64,000 nt of DNA from Astropecten irregularis. Taxonomy: Eukaryota; Echinodermata; Asteroidea; Paxillosida; Astropectinidae. Position 1 is the first letter of the stretch, and each line of letters begins with the position of its first letter. The stretch spans positions 9,306,745 through 9,370,744 of the forward strand of contig OZ020262.1 of the NCBI GenBank assembly GCA_963971285.1. The letters run 5' to 3'. The notes beneath the pieces are model-generated. The model had not been told where the DNA came from. It did not search any database and saw nothing but the letters and a program-made list of their open reading frames with translations. Shown here piece after piece: positions 1-13,329 of this stretch. The position numbers and the translations under genes are program-made.

Positions 1-193
1 TTCTTGGGTTCCCAAGAATATTTATCTCCAATTTTTCCTCTGCTCCTGCTTCTTAAATTACCTCACGGTTCAATCAGTCTTGTTTGCTTCGATGTGAGTC
101 ACTTTCAATGAATCCTCTTGATTCTGAACTGGAAATGAATTGTAATGAAATTATTGGTTGGTCAATCACTAAATCTAAGGCCCATGCTGCACC

Positions 194-330
194 AGGGGTG
201 GATTTCACCAAACTCACCGTAACTTACTCTCAATTTTCACAGGACATATATGATGCATTGCAGCCCTATGTAGGATACGATGGGTTATCCTTCCTAACTT
301 TATATCGTTGGGCTTCGTGAAATCGACCCC
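194..330. repeat. Short inverted-repeat element, GATTTCACCAA family, copy 1
   Basis: Ends GGGGTGGATTTCACCAAACTC and, inverted, GGGGTCGATTTCACGAAGCCC. The interior carries TGCAGCCCTATGTAGGATAC and GGGTTATCC, shared with copies near 13736-13867, 32466-32580 and 55278-55385. Structure fits a MITE; superfamily unknown. Confidence 0.7.
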
Positions 331-601
331 TAGCAATTTACAGGCAACCAGTTCCAGTCAATCTACACAAAGAAATAGTATTCATCTTTACGTTTTCAAA
401 TACTTTTCTTTGGGATAGGGAAAAACTACCATAAACATGACTTTAAAATAGTGTATACAAGCAAGTAAGGCATTCCTTTTTGCAGGTAGTGTGGCCGGTT
501 GCTCTCAAGTTGGCTTTGAAAATTGCTTGGTCTGGCATGGCCCTAAAGCCATCGAGGGCTTCAGATGGTGTATTTCAGCCAAGTCTTAGATCAAAGCTCG
601 G

Positions 602-850
602 GGGCCAATTTCATAGAGCTGCTTAAAGCACAACAATTTGCTTAAGCATGAAAACTCTTCCTTGATCAAACAGGATTGCCAACCAAATGTTCATGTGATG
701 TTGACTGCTTTTGACTCGTATTCGGCCATTGCTTGCTGGGCACAACATTCACAAGGAGTTTTGGCTGGCATACTGATTTTATTTACCGAGGTTTTGGCTG
801 CTTAAGCAAAATTGAATGCTTAAGCAGCTGATATCCCTGACCCCTGATAT
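602..850. repeat. Family B MITE (CCAATTTCATAGAGCTGC ends)
   Basis: About 220-260 bp, with inverted ends of the form GGGGCCAATTTCATAGAGCT and interior blocks CTTCCTTGATCAAACAGGATT, TTCATGTGATGTT and TTGGCTGGCATACTGATTT. Further copies: 14142-14403, 19577-19816, 22009-22230, 56146-56368, 57645-57880, and a partial at 37021-37160. Confidence 0.8.
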
Positions 851-1305
851 CAGCTCCGCATTCGATTAATTTCTCAACTATTCATAAAGATTCTCTAAAT
901 GATTTTTTTTATTCACTTTGAAAAGGTACGATTAATTCTTTCTGTGGAGGAATGCGGTACTTAACAGTGGAAAACATCGATATATATTGCATATTAATGT
1001 GTCGTGATTTTTTTATATTCTATTGTCAGCAATATGTACTTCGTTAGCAATCCAAGATACTTCATGTTCATATTGATCGATTTTTTTCAAAAAGACTAAT
1101 GAATATTTGTAAAACAATATCTTGTGAAAAAATTATTAATATATTGTCTTACCATTTTTGTGAAATCAAACAAAAATGCCAAATCTTTAATGAGTATAAG
1201 TTTGTATTTTTTTATGATTATCTTATTTAGTAATTCAATGATATGATGAATGACCTTTGGTAATGTGTTGAAGAATCGGAATGAAAGTAACTCGAATTCT
1301 CGAAG

Positions 1306-1662
1306 GTGCGATCATACTTTGGTAGCATACTTAAACAAAAATCTTCACAAATTTACCTTTAACTTACAGGGTATGAAGATGGTGATGGCAGAAACATACC
1401 GTTAAAAATGTTCTGCCGGAAATGCTGTATTTTATCCAGAAAGGAGTAAGGCCGATTGACCAAAAACAATTTTGATCTTCGGGAGATCAAAAATAACGGT
1501 GAAAAGATTTGAACGTGGGAATTTTTCACTGTTTTCTCAAAAAGTGCGCACCGTATGGGACTGGAAATTTCATAGATGACTGTTACTGTATCTCTCTAGA
1601 TATTTTTGCCCATGAATCTGCATTTCTTTGACAAAAACCAAAGTATGATATTACCTTTAAAC
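1306..1662. repeat. Family C MITE (ATCATACTTTGGT ends)
   Basis: About 360 bp with inverted ends AAAGGTANTATCATACTTTGGT-like and an interior carrying GGGTATGAAGATGGTG, GAAACATACCGTTAAAA, TTTATCCAGAAA, GATCTTCGGGAGATC and CACCGTATGGGACTG. Other copies: about 2665-3008, 5430-5790, 31994-32140 (partial), 33141-33535, 34327-34527, 48963-49352, 55418-55772, 63042-63408, 63593-63872, and fragments near 59128 and 59452. Confidence 0.85.
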
Positions 1663-4600
1663 ATATTCATTCTTGAAATGAAACTACATTATTATAGGCA
1701 AATTATTATTCATTAGAATAATTAGATTAAACGTAACTTATTTGTACGGGTGGCGTTTGAATAGTGAACTGCACTTGTGGCACATAGCCGTGATATTAAT
1801 TTTGGTCACAAAATAAGAGTCTTGGGGTTTAGAATGTAGAATTTGGTAAATATGGCGAAAAAGCCATCGATGAACATAGTACAATCTGACCATTATTTAG
1901 GTTTATGATAATTTTAATGCAATATGCCTTTTTATTTTCGGATTATTCAGGTTTCTATATTAGGGTATGACTTATGCATTATTTGCAAATCTATTGTTTG
2001 GGAACGTTTGGGAAGCGGTTAAAAGGCTTAATTTTCCATTTTCCTAATTTTCTACAATCGAATTAAAATGTTTTGTTCCCATATTATTCACAAAGGATAC
2101 ATATTTTCATACGTTATATTTGTATGTTTTTGTCTGTACGTTTGAATCATAGGCCTCAAATGTATTAATCTATAACCAGTATCACTTATTAATCGTGATA
2201 CATCGTGACATGGCCATTTATGATCATCTGTGTGTAATGTACGTAAATTCAGTCTAAAGATTCAGCTATTGTTATTTGGGCGATTTTGTGACTTTTTAAT
2301 GAAATGGGATTTGTTAATAATTAAATTTGAACCTATAGTATTGAATCAATGCATGTACTATAATATGTATATTTGATTCACTTATTAATTTAAATATTCA
2401 ATGAATATGCAAGGTAATGCAGATGGAGATTGATATAGAATTACTTAAAATCGTTAAATAAAGCACTTAGTTAACAGATAAAAAAATAATAATAAAGGGT
2501 GTTCAAAAATCGTCGAAAATTGGGATTTTCCTTCTTTTCCTCCTTTACTATTGCTAGATATATAAATATGAATTGAATTTATCATACTATTGAAATTCCG
2601 TTGCTTTATGATAAATATAACTGGGAGCCAGAAGTCTTCAATAGTTTTACCCAAGTTGGACGAACTTTAATTTCTAGTGACAAAAAAACAAAAACAGATC
2701 ATACTGAGGCACCGGCAACAGGACAGTGGAATGGTTCTGATATCTGACTTAACTACAAAACGCTTTGAAACATTATATTGTGGTAAAACTTTCTGGCCGG
2801 CTGATTTTGTTTCTACGATAGGCCTTTTTGACGAGTCCTTATCTCCATTTCCTTCATTGGTTTCTTGGGAAGATCAAAACACCTGTGAATTGTTTTCTCA
2901 AAAAGTGGGCACCGTATGGGACTCGAAATTTTCAAAGATGACTGTGACTGTATCTGTCTTGATGTTCTGCATTTCTTTGACACAAACCAACTGAAATTAC
3001 CTTTAGGGGCCTAACTAAAATTACGTGGCGATTGTACTTATATATACATGATAATGGTTCATGAAATCAGTTGGTTTATATGAACTGTCGTTTTGGTACG
3101 GTGAATACGTGTTCATTATCATATTCAAGATAATTGTTATACCGCGAGCGGCCAACATGCCCTTTGGGTAAAGCTGACAACCAGAAGTTGCTCATGACGT
3201 CATGGGCGAGGCCTGTATGCTTGGTTAGTTACTTAATGAATTAAACCGCTCTATTCTCTAAACTCGCCAACTTTTTAATAATTACTATATTGTTATCATT
3301 ACACGCAATATCGTGCTTTCAAGTTGCTACATTTTTTTTGTTATTCATCAGAAGTTATTTCCACGCTGAAAATGGTCACGAGAGGGCGCACTGTATGCGT
3401 TGCAATTGCTTTTGACACTGACTCGTGATCTCATTATTTTGTTTGTATGGTATTACATGTATGTCGGTAACTATTATAAATATCGAGGTGTCTGTTTGCT
3501 TTATGGTATTTGGCAATCCTGGACTTGGGAATAATTTCGTAGTAATTATGAAAAGGAAAAGATAATCATAAATTTGATTTTTACGATGTACGATATGAAG
3601 CTCCGTCTGCGGAATGTACACATGTTTTTTTTTCGTTTTGAGTAAAATGGCAATAAAAGTGAATTGAATTTGTCCTTACAATTAAAAATGGTGCTTACTG
3701 CTTATCATTGATTTGAGTTATTTGGAGTTAAAGAGGATTAGGTATTTCATACCAATATTATGAACATATGTTGATTATTTGACATCCGGGGACTTTACAA
3801 TCTGCACAACGCCCACATCCACAATCATTACCATATCTTTTGGCGGAATTGACTGTACAACAAATTTGTTCAAATTACTAGATAATTATAGACTGTCGGA
3901 TGAGGGCGCTCGCCCGTCTCGTGGTAAATCGATCTATGACGGTAACCATAGCAATGTCAATTTCTTTTAATTTGTTAACAAACACTGACAAACTGGTTGG
4001 CAATAATGGGCGGCCAAATGTTGCAAATCATTTCATTATCTTGACAGCATACCAAATTCAACATTTTTACAAACTTCACATAAAAACCATCATTGCTTGT
4101 GTTGTTTCCATTATATTTAGCAATTATGTTAGTACGTTGTTCATCTATAGGCGTGGTTGCTGTATCTGTATTCAACTGCAGTCAGTCAATTGCATTGCAT
4201 CATCTGCCATTTGATGTCATAATTACATGTACAAAGGTGTCGATTTCTTTTCATGATTGGGGGGGGGGGGGATTGGTGATTTGGTGTCCTGCGCGAGGGG
4301 GCGAAGCAGGGTATGGGAGGGGTGATACCCCCCTCCCAGCGAAGCAGGGTGTGGGAGGGGTGATACCCCCTCCCACACCAGGAGGGACATTAAAAAAAAA
4401 ACAGAGTCGGAAAGTCACATTTTACTGAGAGCATCATTTAAAAACGAAACATGCTATTTTTTTCATTATTTTGTCGGTATTAAATGACATTCAACCTCGA
4501 AATATTGGGGGGGGGGATAATACACGCCGTACCCCCACCTCAAATATTGGGGGATATATCCCCTCCATCCCCCCGGGATCGACACCCATGCTCACAGACA

Positions 4601-6185
4601 ACAGTGTTAAATCCTTATACTTCAAAAATCATTTACAAATATACAGAACAATGATGATGAACATGTCACCTTTCATTTTCCTTCATTTTATGGTGGGTTG
4701 ACCATTGAATTTTTGAGATATACTCATTCTCAGCTGACCACCCCTAAAAACAAGGTATATGGATCACTCCAGTCAAAGAAGCAATTAAAAAAAAGCATCC
4801 CTCTGCAAAGCGGCTGAAATAGACCCACTTTCTCACCCAATTGCATCACACTGGTCACAAATGGAAGCCCAGAGTCCAGTCAGGAGGTCCAGTGCTATAT
4901 TTCTTCAATCCGTCATTTTCCGATAGCTCTCAGAACTCTCTTATTTAAAATACATTGAGGAGGAAACATAAGAGAAAGTTTAACTTTCCTGATTAATCCA
5001 GAAACATTACAACCCTGCTGGCGTCGGAAGAGCCTGGAAATTGGAAAAAACGTGATTGGCCATTAATAGTGTTTGATAATATATATTTTTAACTTTCCCT
5101 ACTCTGATTGGCTAATGAATGTTACGTCGTTTTAAGCTGTTCTTATGCCAGTGTGTATTGTACTTTTTTGGTAACCATAGGGTATGATTCCCTTGCTTTT
5201 GCCTTGTGAAAATTGAAATGAATGTTACTTCCTGGAGCAATAATAATTATACTCGTCCCCATGGGTACGGTAAGTTCACTTGGATGCAGAGGCAACCATG
5301 AATGCACATATCCCATTATGATTGTGATTCGCTGTATTGCAAACTCATTCCACGCGCTGTTGCCCTTCAAAAATAAACATGAAACAACCTAGCAGAAATA
5401 AATGAAATTATTATTAGTATACTACTCAATGGTTTTTGTCAAAGAAATACAGATTCCTGGGCAAAAATATCAAGGAAGATACAGTTACAGTCATTTTTGA
5501 AAATTACAGTCCCATACGGTGCCCATTTTTTTGAGAAAACAGTGAAAAACGGCCACAGTATTTCTTATGTTTTTTTTTCTCACATTTTTTATCTTTAATA
5601 GATCAAAAATAATGTTGGTTACTGGTTTAACCTTTTTCTGGATAAATACAGCATTTCAGGCAGAACAATTGATTTGTACGGTATGTTTCTACCATCACCA
5701 TCTTCATACCCTGTAAGTTATGGGAAAATCTGTGAACATTTCTGTTTTGGTATGCTACCAAAGTATGATACCACCTTTAAATTACCTTTTTTTTTTGGGG
5801 GGGGGGTTACAGTTTTAGGCAGTTCTCCTGGATTTCACCAAGCACAATCTGAAATCATGAATCAATCTTAATTGCTAAGCAAAGTGTGATGTCATACTGC
5901 AAATCACCATGGTGATACTGACAACCCATCTGATTCGTGAAATCCAGTCCAAAAGCTTGTAAATAAACGACTATAGAATCGAAACTAAGACTGGTGAAAA
6001 ATAACCAGTCATTATTGAACAATTGTTTAATAGCTATGATTAGCTATGAACTTGACGAAAGACATGAGCCTTTTTCCTGAATGGAACATTAATTATTCTG
6101 CCCTCATCGGTTTGGCCTTTAATTACTTAATATTTCCATATTATTTCCTGGTTTCGTTTTGAAGATCACTTTGTTTTAAGCAACA

Positions 6186-6225
6186 ATGGGTAACGGACAT
6201 GGACGTCACCGCTTGGTGACTGAGG
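6186..6225 (+). CDS. Candidate alternative first coding exon of NCK
   Basis: ATG at 6186 opens 13 codons plus one base before a strong GTAAGT donor at 6226. Spliced to the NCK acceptor at 19881/19882, the spare G joins TC to make a valine codon and the reading frame continues into the normal NCK start (MGNGHGRHRLVTEV-MSDEE). The predicted N-terminus starts Met-Gly-Asn, which could be a myristoylation site, although an N-myristoylation motif usually also has Ser/Thr at position 6 and here that residue is Gly. The intron would be 13.7 kb. There is no transcript evidence here; a chance ATG plus donor cannot be excluded, and it could also be 5'UTR. Confidence 0.35.
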
Positions 6226-8243
6226 GTAAGTACATAATTTATTTTGGGGGCAATTCATAACAATTTATCATTTTTTCACGACGTCTAGTACCAATTCTCT
6301 TATTTTGTTGGACGAATTGGTAAGGGTTGTGTAAGTTGATAAGCACGGATATTCATATTTCCAGGGTATTTCCTGTGCCACTGGGAGGAACGTTAATTAA
6401 TAGGCGTGCGCCATATTGTAAACACCAATACCCATACATTTTTCATTTCAGTATTTAAGTCGACTGATTCGAGTTCCAATGAAATTACTAAAAATGTAAA
6501 ATATTTGTCTGTTTGTTTCAAAAGCCCGACTGCCTATCCATCATAAACATGTAAACAAAACTGACAGCACATGATTCTTTGTTTATAACATTGACACCAA
6601 TGTGTTGTCACGCTATTGTGCAGTACACCGTGATCACTGGCTGTGAATTGCTCGACCGTAACGGATCCAGTGATTGATTGCCAAATCAGCTAGAAAAAAA
6701 ACCCGCCCCTTTTTACTTATTTTCACTTGATTAATTTCCCTTTCTTTTCGAATCTTCTTTATTTTGTGCATGTTTTTATTTTGGTGTGGTTTAATTTCTT
6801 CGAGTTGTAAATTTTAGACTTGATGTAGTATTAGTGAAAGGGCGGTGAGTTACTTCCTTCCATCCTTTCAACTATAGGCTGTACCATGGAGGGGACTTTT
6901 CCTTCCTCCATGGCTATACCAAAACTTGTTTACAGTTGTGCATCGGCCTGGCCGCGTGTTTCGATCCTAGCCGAATTTCTTTACCGAAGGCTAAAGATTC
7001 TGCTAGGATCGAAACGTAGTCAGGCCCTCCTAACTCCAAGCATTTTTATACATTTCAGGTCATTATTTTGGCTGATGAGCAGTTTGCAGCAGTTTTTAAC
7101 TCGTAAAACTTTGATTAATGGTCTCACTAACTTAACGCATGCATGATGATATGACTTTAGGTCTTTCCTGACCTTAGCGTTAAATAAAGACCGGAAACCA
7201 TGACGTCATCCTTTCACGTTGCCGGTTAAATCACCCTCTATATAAATCCTCCCCGATGAAAATAAACACCCCTCTTAAAAACCCTTCAAAATTCCCTTTC
7301 TATAATTTAACTGTTATATTATAATTATATGTGTTGGACCGATTAATTTATTATTCAAAAAGAGTTGAAAATGATGTATTTCTGTGGATTTCTTCGTGCG
7401 CGGATTAATATAAAGCGGCCATGTAAGTGGAGTCTGCCATTTTGTTCTATGTGTACTGTGCATAACGCATGCAATCTTCACATTATTTTGTGTGCAAATT
7501 TGTACGTGATTCACTGACGTGCACAAACGTACAATCTGCATTTTTGCCAGTAAATACTCAAGTTGATATCAGTTCCCAATTGAATGAAATTTCTGCATTT
7601 CTGAAAACGAGAGAATCTGGTATTTATTTTCCACCGAAGACAACATCAGTGATATGGTACGTAGCACAGAACTATTGTTTGTTAATTTTGTTTTAAGAAA
7701 AAACAAAAGATCAATTTTTTCTTTGTGGCAAGATGACTGAGCATTGAAACGCGTATGGTATGACGTGTGAAGAAGTCATCTGGTCACCTTCTTAATTTCA
7801 TGCTAAAATCTAACAACTTGCATAGAATTTGGGGTATTTCATAATTTGTAATAAATTGTATGAATATGATTTGTATCCTTTTGTTATTTGTAAATTATTT
7901 AGGAATATGTCATGTGGATGGTTGACATAAAAAGAAAATAAACATTAAAACTGTCATTGATTTAGGCCTAGTTAGATCCGAGATGAGATCGTGTATGAAA
8001 AACCATGTAAAAACATGAATCCAAAGAGAGCTGTGCGAAGACTAATTAGCGATAAATTGTTCTATTTTTCTCAACTTAGATGAATTAGTATGCACTTGAG
8101 TATAAAAATGTAACTAGACCACATTTGCCTCTAAGGATTGTGATAAGACGGGATTCCCAAAACACATTTGATTATCTCTTTAATAAATAGCTTCTAGGCC
8201 CTACTCCTCAAAAATTATACTTTTGACTTTCAGCAAATGGCGC

Positions 8244-8384
8244 CGATTTAACTAATGCTTTGCGGTCATAGCTTAAGCCCAAATCCATCGCTGAATGGAA
8301 AATCGATCACTACTTTGTGTAACAATTTTCCGTTTAGTGATGGATTTGGGCTTTAACGATGATCACAAAGCGTTAGTGAAATCC
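8244..8384. repeat. Palindromic element
   Basis: Arms run from GATTTAACTAATGCTTTGCGG to its inverted counterpart CAAAGCGTTAGTGAAATCC, with AAGCCCAAATCCATC mirrored on both sides of a short loop. Likely a small MITE. Confidence 0.75.
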
Positions 8385-8752
8385 CCCCCCCCCCCCTCCC
8401 TCGCGGCCATAGACCGAGAGTTACATCATGAATAATCCTGAAGTCCGAACCAACACGTACACGGTTCTCGCGGACAGTTTGTTTTTAAATTTTGGAATTG
8501 CCACAAGTTCCCACAACTTCCTAAGTAGTGAACTACGGCTTTGACAGTTTGACTAAAAAAGTCTAAAAGTCTGAGACAAAGAAAAATGTAAAGTAATGCA
8601 GCATGTTTGGAGAAAAATCAAAAATTTATTTTACATTTAACTCGCTCATTTATGTTTGACCACTTTATTGGGTTGAAACAAATCTTCAAATAAAAATTCC
8701 AAACGGACAAAAATTATTGACTATTACTATTAGGCACACCACCAGTGTAGGG

Positions 8753-8828
8753 CTGGATAGCTCAGTAGGTAATTAAGTGCCTACATGTACGATATTCAGG
8801 ATATTGCTGGTTCGAATCCCGCTCCAGT
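8753..8828 (+). repeat. tRNA-like segment (SINE head or decayed tRNA)
   Basis: Acceptor-like ends GGCTGGA and TCCAGTC pair with one G-U. A-box TAGCTCAGTAGG and B-box GGTTCGAATCC are both present. The anticodon region is irregular and I cannot assign an isotype, so a tRNA-derived repeat is more likely than a working tRNA gene. Confidence 0.5.
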
Positions 8829-9359
8829 CAATTCGTTGTTTTTGTCACTTTTCAGTGATTTAAAATTCAGTGAGTTTCCCTTGTAGTTGTTTGATGGTTA
8901 TGTAATGTTGTCAGTTTGTGGTTATGACAGTGACTGTCACAGAAATACCAACCATTCATGCGGTACAATAACCAAGGATGAGGGCGTTTATTTTGGTGAC
9001 ACTAGAAATATTTTTGTTTTCATTATACCGTCATGCCATGGATTTCATTTCCTCACTGGGAGGTGGTGGTTTTGATATTGTTTGTTTGTTTGTCCGGTAC
9101 TTTTCTTCGAGCATTCACTTGGTCATTGTGGTTTGGATGTGTCATAACCACGGGCTAGTCTCCACCTCCAGTCCCTTTTAATACTAAATCCAGGCATAGT
9201 GTTGTGGTCAAGCATTCAGTGTGGCAGGTCATGTCTGGTACTCAATGTTGGTCTGGTAACAAAACTAACAGTGGTACACTACCTGATGATGTTGTCTGTG
9301 TTTACAAGTAGAGTGTATCCATCACTTTGAGCAGTTGCATGAAAGGAAATTGGACTTCA

Positions 9360-9557
9360 GAAACACCATGTAAGAATCGTTCGTACTTTTGCACTTCTAT
9401 TTCATTCGCACTTCTCGTTAGGTCTCAACGTTTCGACTAGCCTGCTCTAGTCCTCATCAGAAGACCACTAGAGCAGGCTAGTCGAAACGTTGAGACCTTA
9501 CGAGAAGTGCGAACACATTAAAAGTGCGAAAGTACGAACGATTCTTACATGGTGTTT
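9360..9557. repeat. Long near-perfect palindrome
   Basis: Arms of about 90 bp, each containing ACACCATGTAAGAATCGTTC at the outside and GTTTCGACTAGCCTGCTCT inside, flank a loop of about 15 bp. The right arm differs at a few positions. Confidence 0.9.
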
Positions 9558-10737
9558 TCGCAAACCGATCCACGTACCAATTGTCACCATGCAAAGCCTC
9601 AAATCTTTCTTGAATTTGGACTTGTTTCCGGGAATTACTCATTGCAAATGCATACAAGTGTTGTCATGGTTTCTGTTCTGCTTCAGTGGCAGTATCAGTG
9701 TTGACATTTGAGTGTATCCACCAGTTAGTTTACATTGCCATCCCAGTCTAGTATCATTCAATGCATGTAAATATTTTTTGGTTTCATTTCTATGTTATTA
9801 AATTAAAGGAAATAATTGTCACAGTATTAGACTAGGATAACACATTGATTATTGTAACATGCTGGGAGACCATATTTTCTGAAAATTTTCCAGGGCTGGA
9901 AATAAGGTTTGGTGAGGGCAAGACCAATTTTCCATTGCAAGGGGCACTTCCATTGGAAAATCATAATGTCTATGGAAACATTTGAAGGGGCACCAAGGCC
10001 AAGAACCAGTGTACTAAACACATTCCCAGATCTGGGGTAAATTTTAAGAATCTCTACGATCATAATACATAAATACGTGTATATGATTATTATAATTAAT
10101 TGAATTGAAAGGTGATTCACACAGTCACACGTGTGAATTGAATTCTAGGAATAATCCAAATTATGTTATTAATTACATTAATTCCTTTGAGGGATTTGTA
10201 TGCGTCAGGATTTACAGATGTATCTGTTTAAACTACTAAACTGACACCGACACTGGCAGTTCATTGTAATTGAATTTGTGATAGACAGGCATTTTGGGAA
10301 GTAGGGAAAGCATTTCTTGAATGACCTCATTATCCTGGTGAACCTGTACTTGGTTTTCGTTCATTTTCTCCCAAGATTTAAAGAAGCAATTGATGGAGGT
10401 AATCTGCTGAGCTGTAGGCGGGTACACAAAGACCAGGCGTACAATGTCTAGCAAAAACCACTCTGGGTTAGCTAGATTCACTTCCTTGGTTGCCCAGTGG
10501 GATAATAAAAAAGATAATAACCTACATGTCAAGGTATGGATCAACATGTATGCACTAGTAAAAATCTAAATGGTCTAGCCTAGTAAATTTTGAAGTAAGC
10601 TGACCCGGTGGGCTAGCCAGGAAATAAAGTTAGCGCAAGGCCTGCATGGTGGTCTGAGAATGCATTTGAATGACCTGGCATTGAACTTTACAGAGACATG
10701 GCTTACAGTACATGGTTGTTTTTAATTCCTTCAGGCT

Positions 10738-11028
10738 CTCTGCACTGGCACTGCTGTACATACACCGATCCGGCAGCATGAAATACCATCCACCATTACT
10801 GCGGTGTTTTCGCCTGCCTTTTGTGTAATACACACATCCGACTTGCGATTCATGTAATTGGCCCTGCGGTGTATCAGGGAACATAGACCCTGCAGTATAG
10901 AGTGCGGCGGAGTGGGAATTCTTTTGTTGCCTCTCAGTGGGCACAAAAGGCAGACGGGGACACTGCAGTAATGGCGGATGGTATGTGGTGCCGTTGGATC
11001 GGTCTATACCGCGTGCCAGTACACGCTA
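10738..11028. repeat. Inverted repeat pair with spacer
   Basis: A segment of about 85 bp containing GACCGATCC / ATACCATCC / GCCATTACTGC-like blocks and CTGCCTTTTGTG recurs inverted, with about 110 bp between the arms. The arms have diverged noticeably. Small ORFs over it are not supported. Confidence 0.65.
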
Positions 11029-11085
11029 TCAAGGTGAAAATAATATTCAGTCTTGTTGACTTTAATGTTCACTTAGGTCTCAGAA

Positions 11086-11230
11086 CAATTGACCGTTCCG
11101 GCTTTGCTCTTAAGCCCAGCCCACCTTAGCAACGCCACATGTTTTATGGCCGAGTTTGACCGAGGTAATGGACGTCAACGACTCCAATTGGTCAATGCGC
11201 ACAGTTTGATTGACAGGCTGGAAGAGTCCA
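11086..11230. repeat. Short TIR element, CCGTTCCGGC family, copy 1
   Basis: Contains GACCGTTCCGGCTTTGCTCT at one end and CAATTGGTCAATGCGCACAG with GATTGACAGGC towards the other. An inverted copy lies at 42836-42995 in ENOX intron 8. Confidence 0.7.
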
Positions 11231-12370
11231 TACAACAGGTTATCCATTAATGACGACATCTAACAGTGCAGGTAACCTTGGGCAACCTAGGTTACAATGG
11301 AAGTTAATTGGGCATAATTTATGATGAACATGTAGTTCATGTTGAGTCATGGCAATTTTGTGTCACACACATTGTGTATCCGCCGAAGTAGCCAAAGGTT
11401 AGACGTATCATACGTTGTGATTCACTCAAGCTGGTTTTTAGAGTATGAACATGTACAGTACATATGTAGCAGTGTGGCTTGCTAAGGCCTAGTTGCGTAC
11501 ATTTAGAACAATTGGTTCATAATCCGACGCAAATCAAGGTCTTTGCACTTTCTTTCCCCTTCCCCCTTCCCCCCACCCTCCTCCTCCCACCCCCTTCTCT
11601 GAACGCACTGACTTTAATACCGGTACCCCTTATGGGTTCAACTTAAATACTCGCCCGTGAATAATATCAAATTGTCAACTAATTCACGTGCTGACTCACG
11701 GCGTGGATTCACCGAGAAAGGAAATCCTACTTAACTTTGGCCCCTTGTTTGTCAATGTGAGTCATTCATCTTGAATGGTCTCCCAGCCCCAATGGTAGGA
11801 TTGGGTTTGGTAGGGGGGTGTACCGTCGAGCCGAGCGTGTACGCTGACTGTGTGTGATGATGTTGGCAAGTTGGGAAATGCTTTAATACATGTTATCTGT
11901 CAAAGAGAAACAGTAGGGGTTTCCTTGCCGCTCATTAATCTCACCGTTTCATGCATGAAGGCAGTCAAGGCACATGGGTCGAAAGTCATTACATGTAACT
12001 TGTCACTGAAACAAATACACACGTATTGGAATCTGACTGTGCGCTTGGGATACATGTAGGTTGGTCATCGCGAATGGTGTTTTTCATAAATACTAGGGGT
12101 ACCGGTAAGTACATTCGTCAAAACGAATGTTCATTAATTTGTGCAATTTTTTTTTTTTTGAAAAGGTGTAAATTATATTACGTGATTTTAAAAATTATTA
12201 ACAGAATTGTTCCCTATTTTTTGCCAAATCATTCTTGTCGTGGGATTTTAAAGTCTGGCAGATTTGTGAATATTCTGTATTATTTGAGTGGAGTGTATCT
12301 TTGTATTTGTTGCACTGTGTTTTAAAGACTAGTTGGCACGGCATTTGCTTTTACGTACATCACCTGAAAC

Positions 12371-12763
12371 TAAGGCTGCAGTTTGTATCCGGTTAACAGG
12401 TTAACCGACCGTTCAAAAGGGTACCCGGGTACATTTTCCCAGTTAGGTTAATCGAAAAGTATCTTTTTAATGGCCTCTTCTTTTTGAAACATAGACACTT
12501 CTAGAGTTCACAAAGAAAAAATGTCAATGATCTTTTGAAAATGTTTCCAGCAGGCTTATGCAAAGCAAAGGCCAAACATATTGTAATGTCTACCACTGCC
12601 AAATGTTGTGACAAAAGAATGTTGTCAACCAAGTTCCTAAAAGACCCAAACTTACTATTTCTTTGTTTTTCTTTGTTTTCTTTGTTATACGGGTAATCGT
12701 AACCGTAACCAAAAAAACTGACGGGTAACCGGTTACAAAATTATTCGTAAACTTACAGCCCTA
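12371..12763. mobile_element. hAT-type non-autonomous element with 8-bp target duplication
   Basis: Imperfect inverted ends (TAAGGCTGCAGTTTG and, inverted, TAGGGCTGTAAGTTTACG) flank 393 bp. The direct duplication CCTGAAAC occurs at 12363-12370 and 12764-12771. Eight-base duplications and TAGGGCTG-type ends fit the hAT superfamily. No transposase is visible. Confidence 0.88.
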
Positions 12764-13329
12764 CCTGAAACCATCAGTGCTGATACATGTACGAGACGGA
12801 GATGATCCAAGTGTGCATTTATCATAAGTTTAACACAGCCCATCCATTTTGTCACGTGTAGCCCTGGGTAGATCGCATGCATATCCACGAGCCAATGCAA
12901 GTTCATTGTCCGTACAGCGAGCTTGAACAAACAGTCTCGGTAACACTACCTACTCCATACTGAGGATACTTCTCCCATCTCAGCAGGTCTTTGTGTACCA
13001 ACCTTGCAGGTGGTTTATCTTGCCTCCATTGTAGACATCCCTCCATCCTTATTGGATTCTTACTCCGGCTTTTCTTCTGCCATGCCTAAAGTTCATTTCC
13101 TGTTGTCATGTACGTCCCAATCCTGTTACTCTTCACATAGTACACAAGTGTTGATCTCAGTGATATCCAAGATGAAATATTTCCTTCCCTACGTCTTTTA
13201 TGAGGAGCCCCTTTCAAGGAAATACTTCATTCATTTTCAAGTGTTTTCTAATTTTCTACTAGGCATTTAAATGGCATTTGACATTCATTACTTTGCTGTA
13301 GAGACAAGGCTGGGGTCACACAGGGGGTA

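Larger units (their letters stand above)
331..6185. other. Gene-free upstream flank
   Basis: Apart from family B and C copies and G/C-rich simple tracts (4260-4600), I see no coding exon. ORFs of 60-110 codons here match repeat or low-complexity DNA and show no protein family. Confidence 0.6.

Noticed and set aside
4245-4600. Possible LTR or gene fragment in G/C-rich sequence
   Set aside because: Only short GGGAGGGGTGATACCCCC-type repeats are visible, with no paired ends or coding motif.
8753-8828. Functional tRNA gene
   Set aside because: Boxes and acceptor pairing are present but the anticodon arm is irregular; a tRNA-derived repeat is safer.
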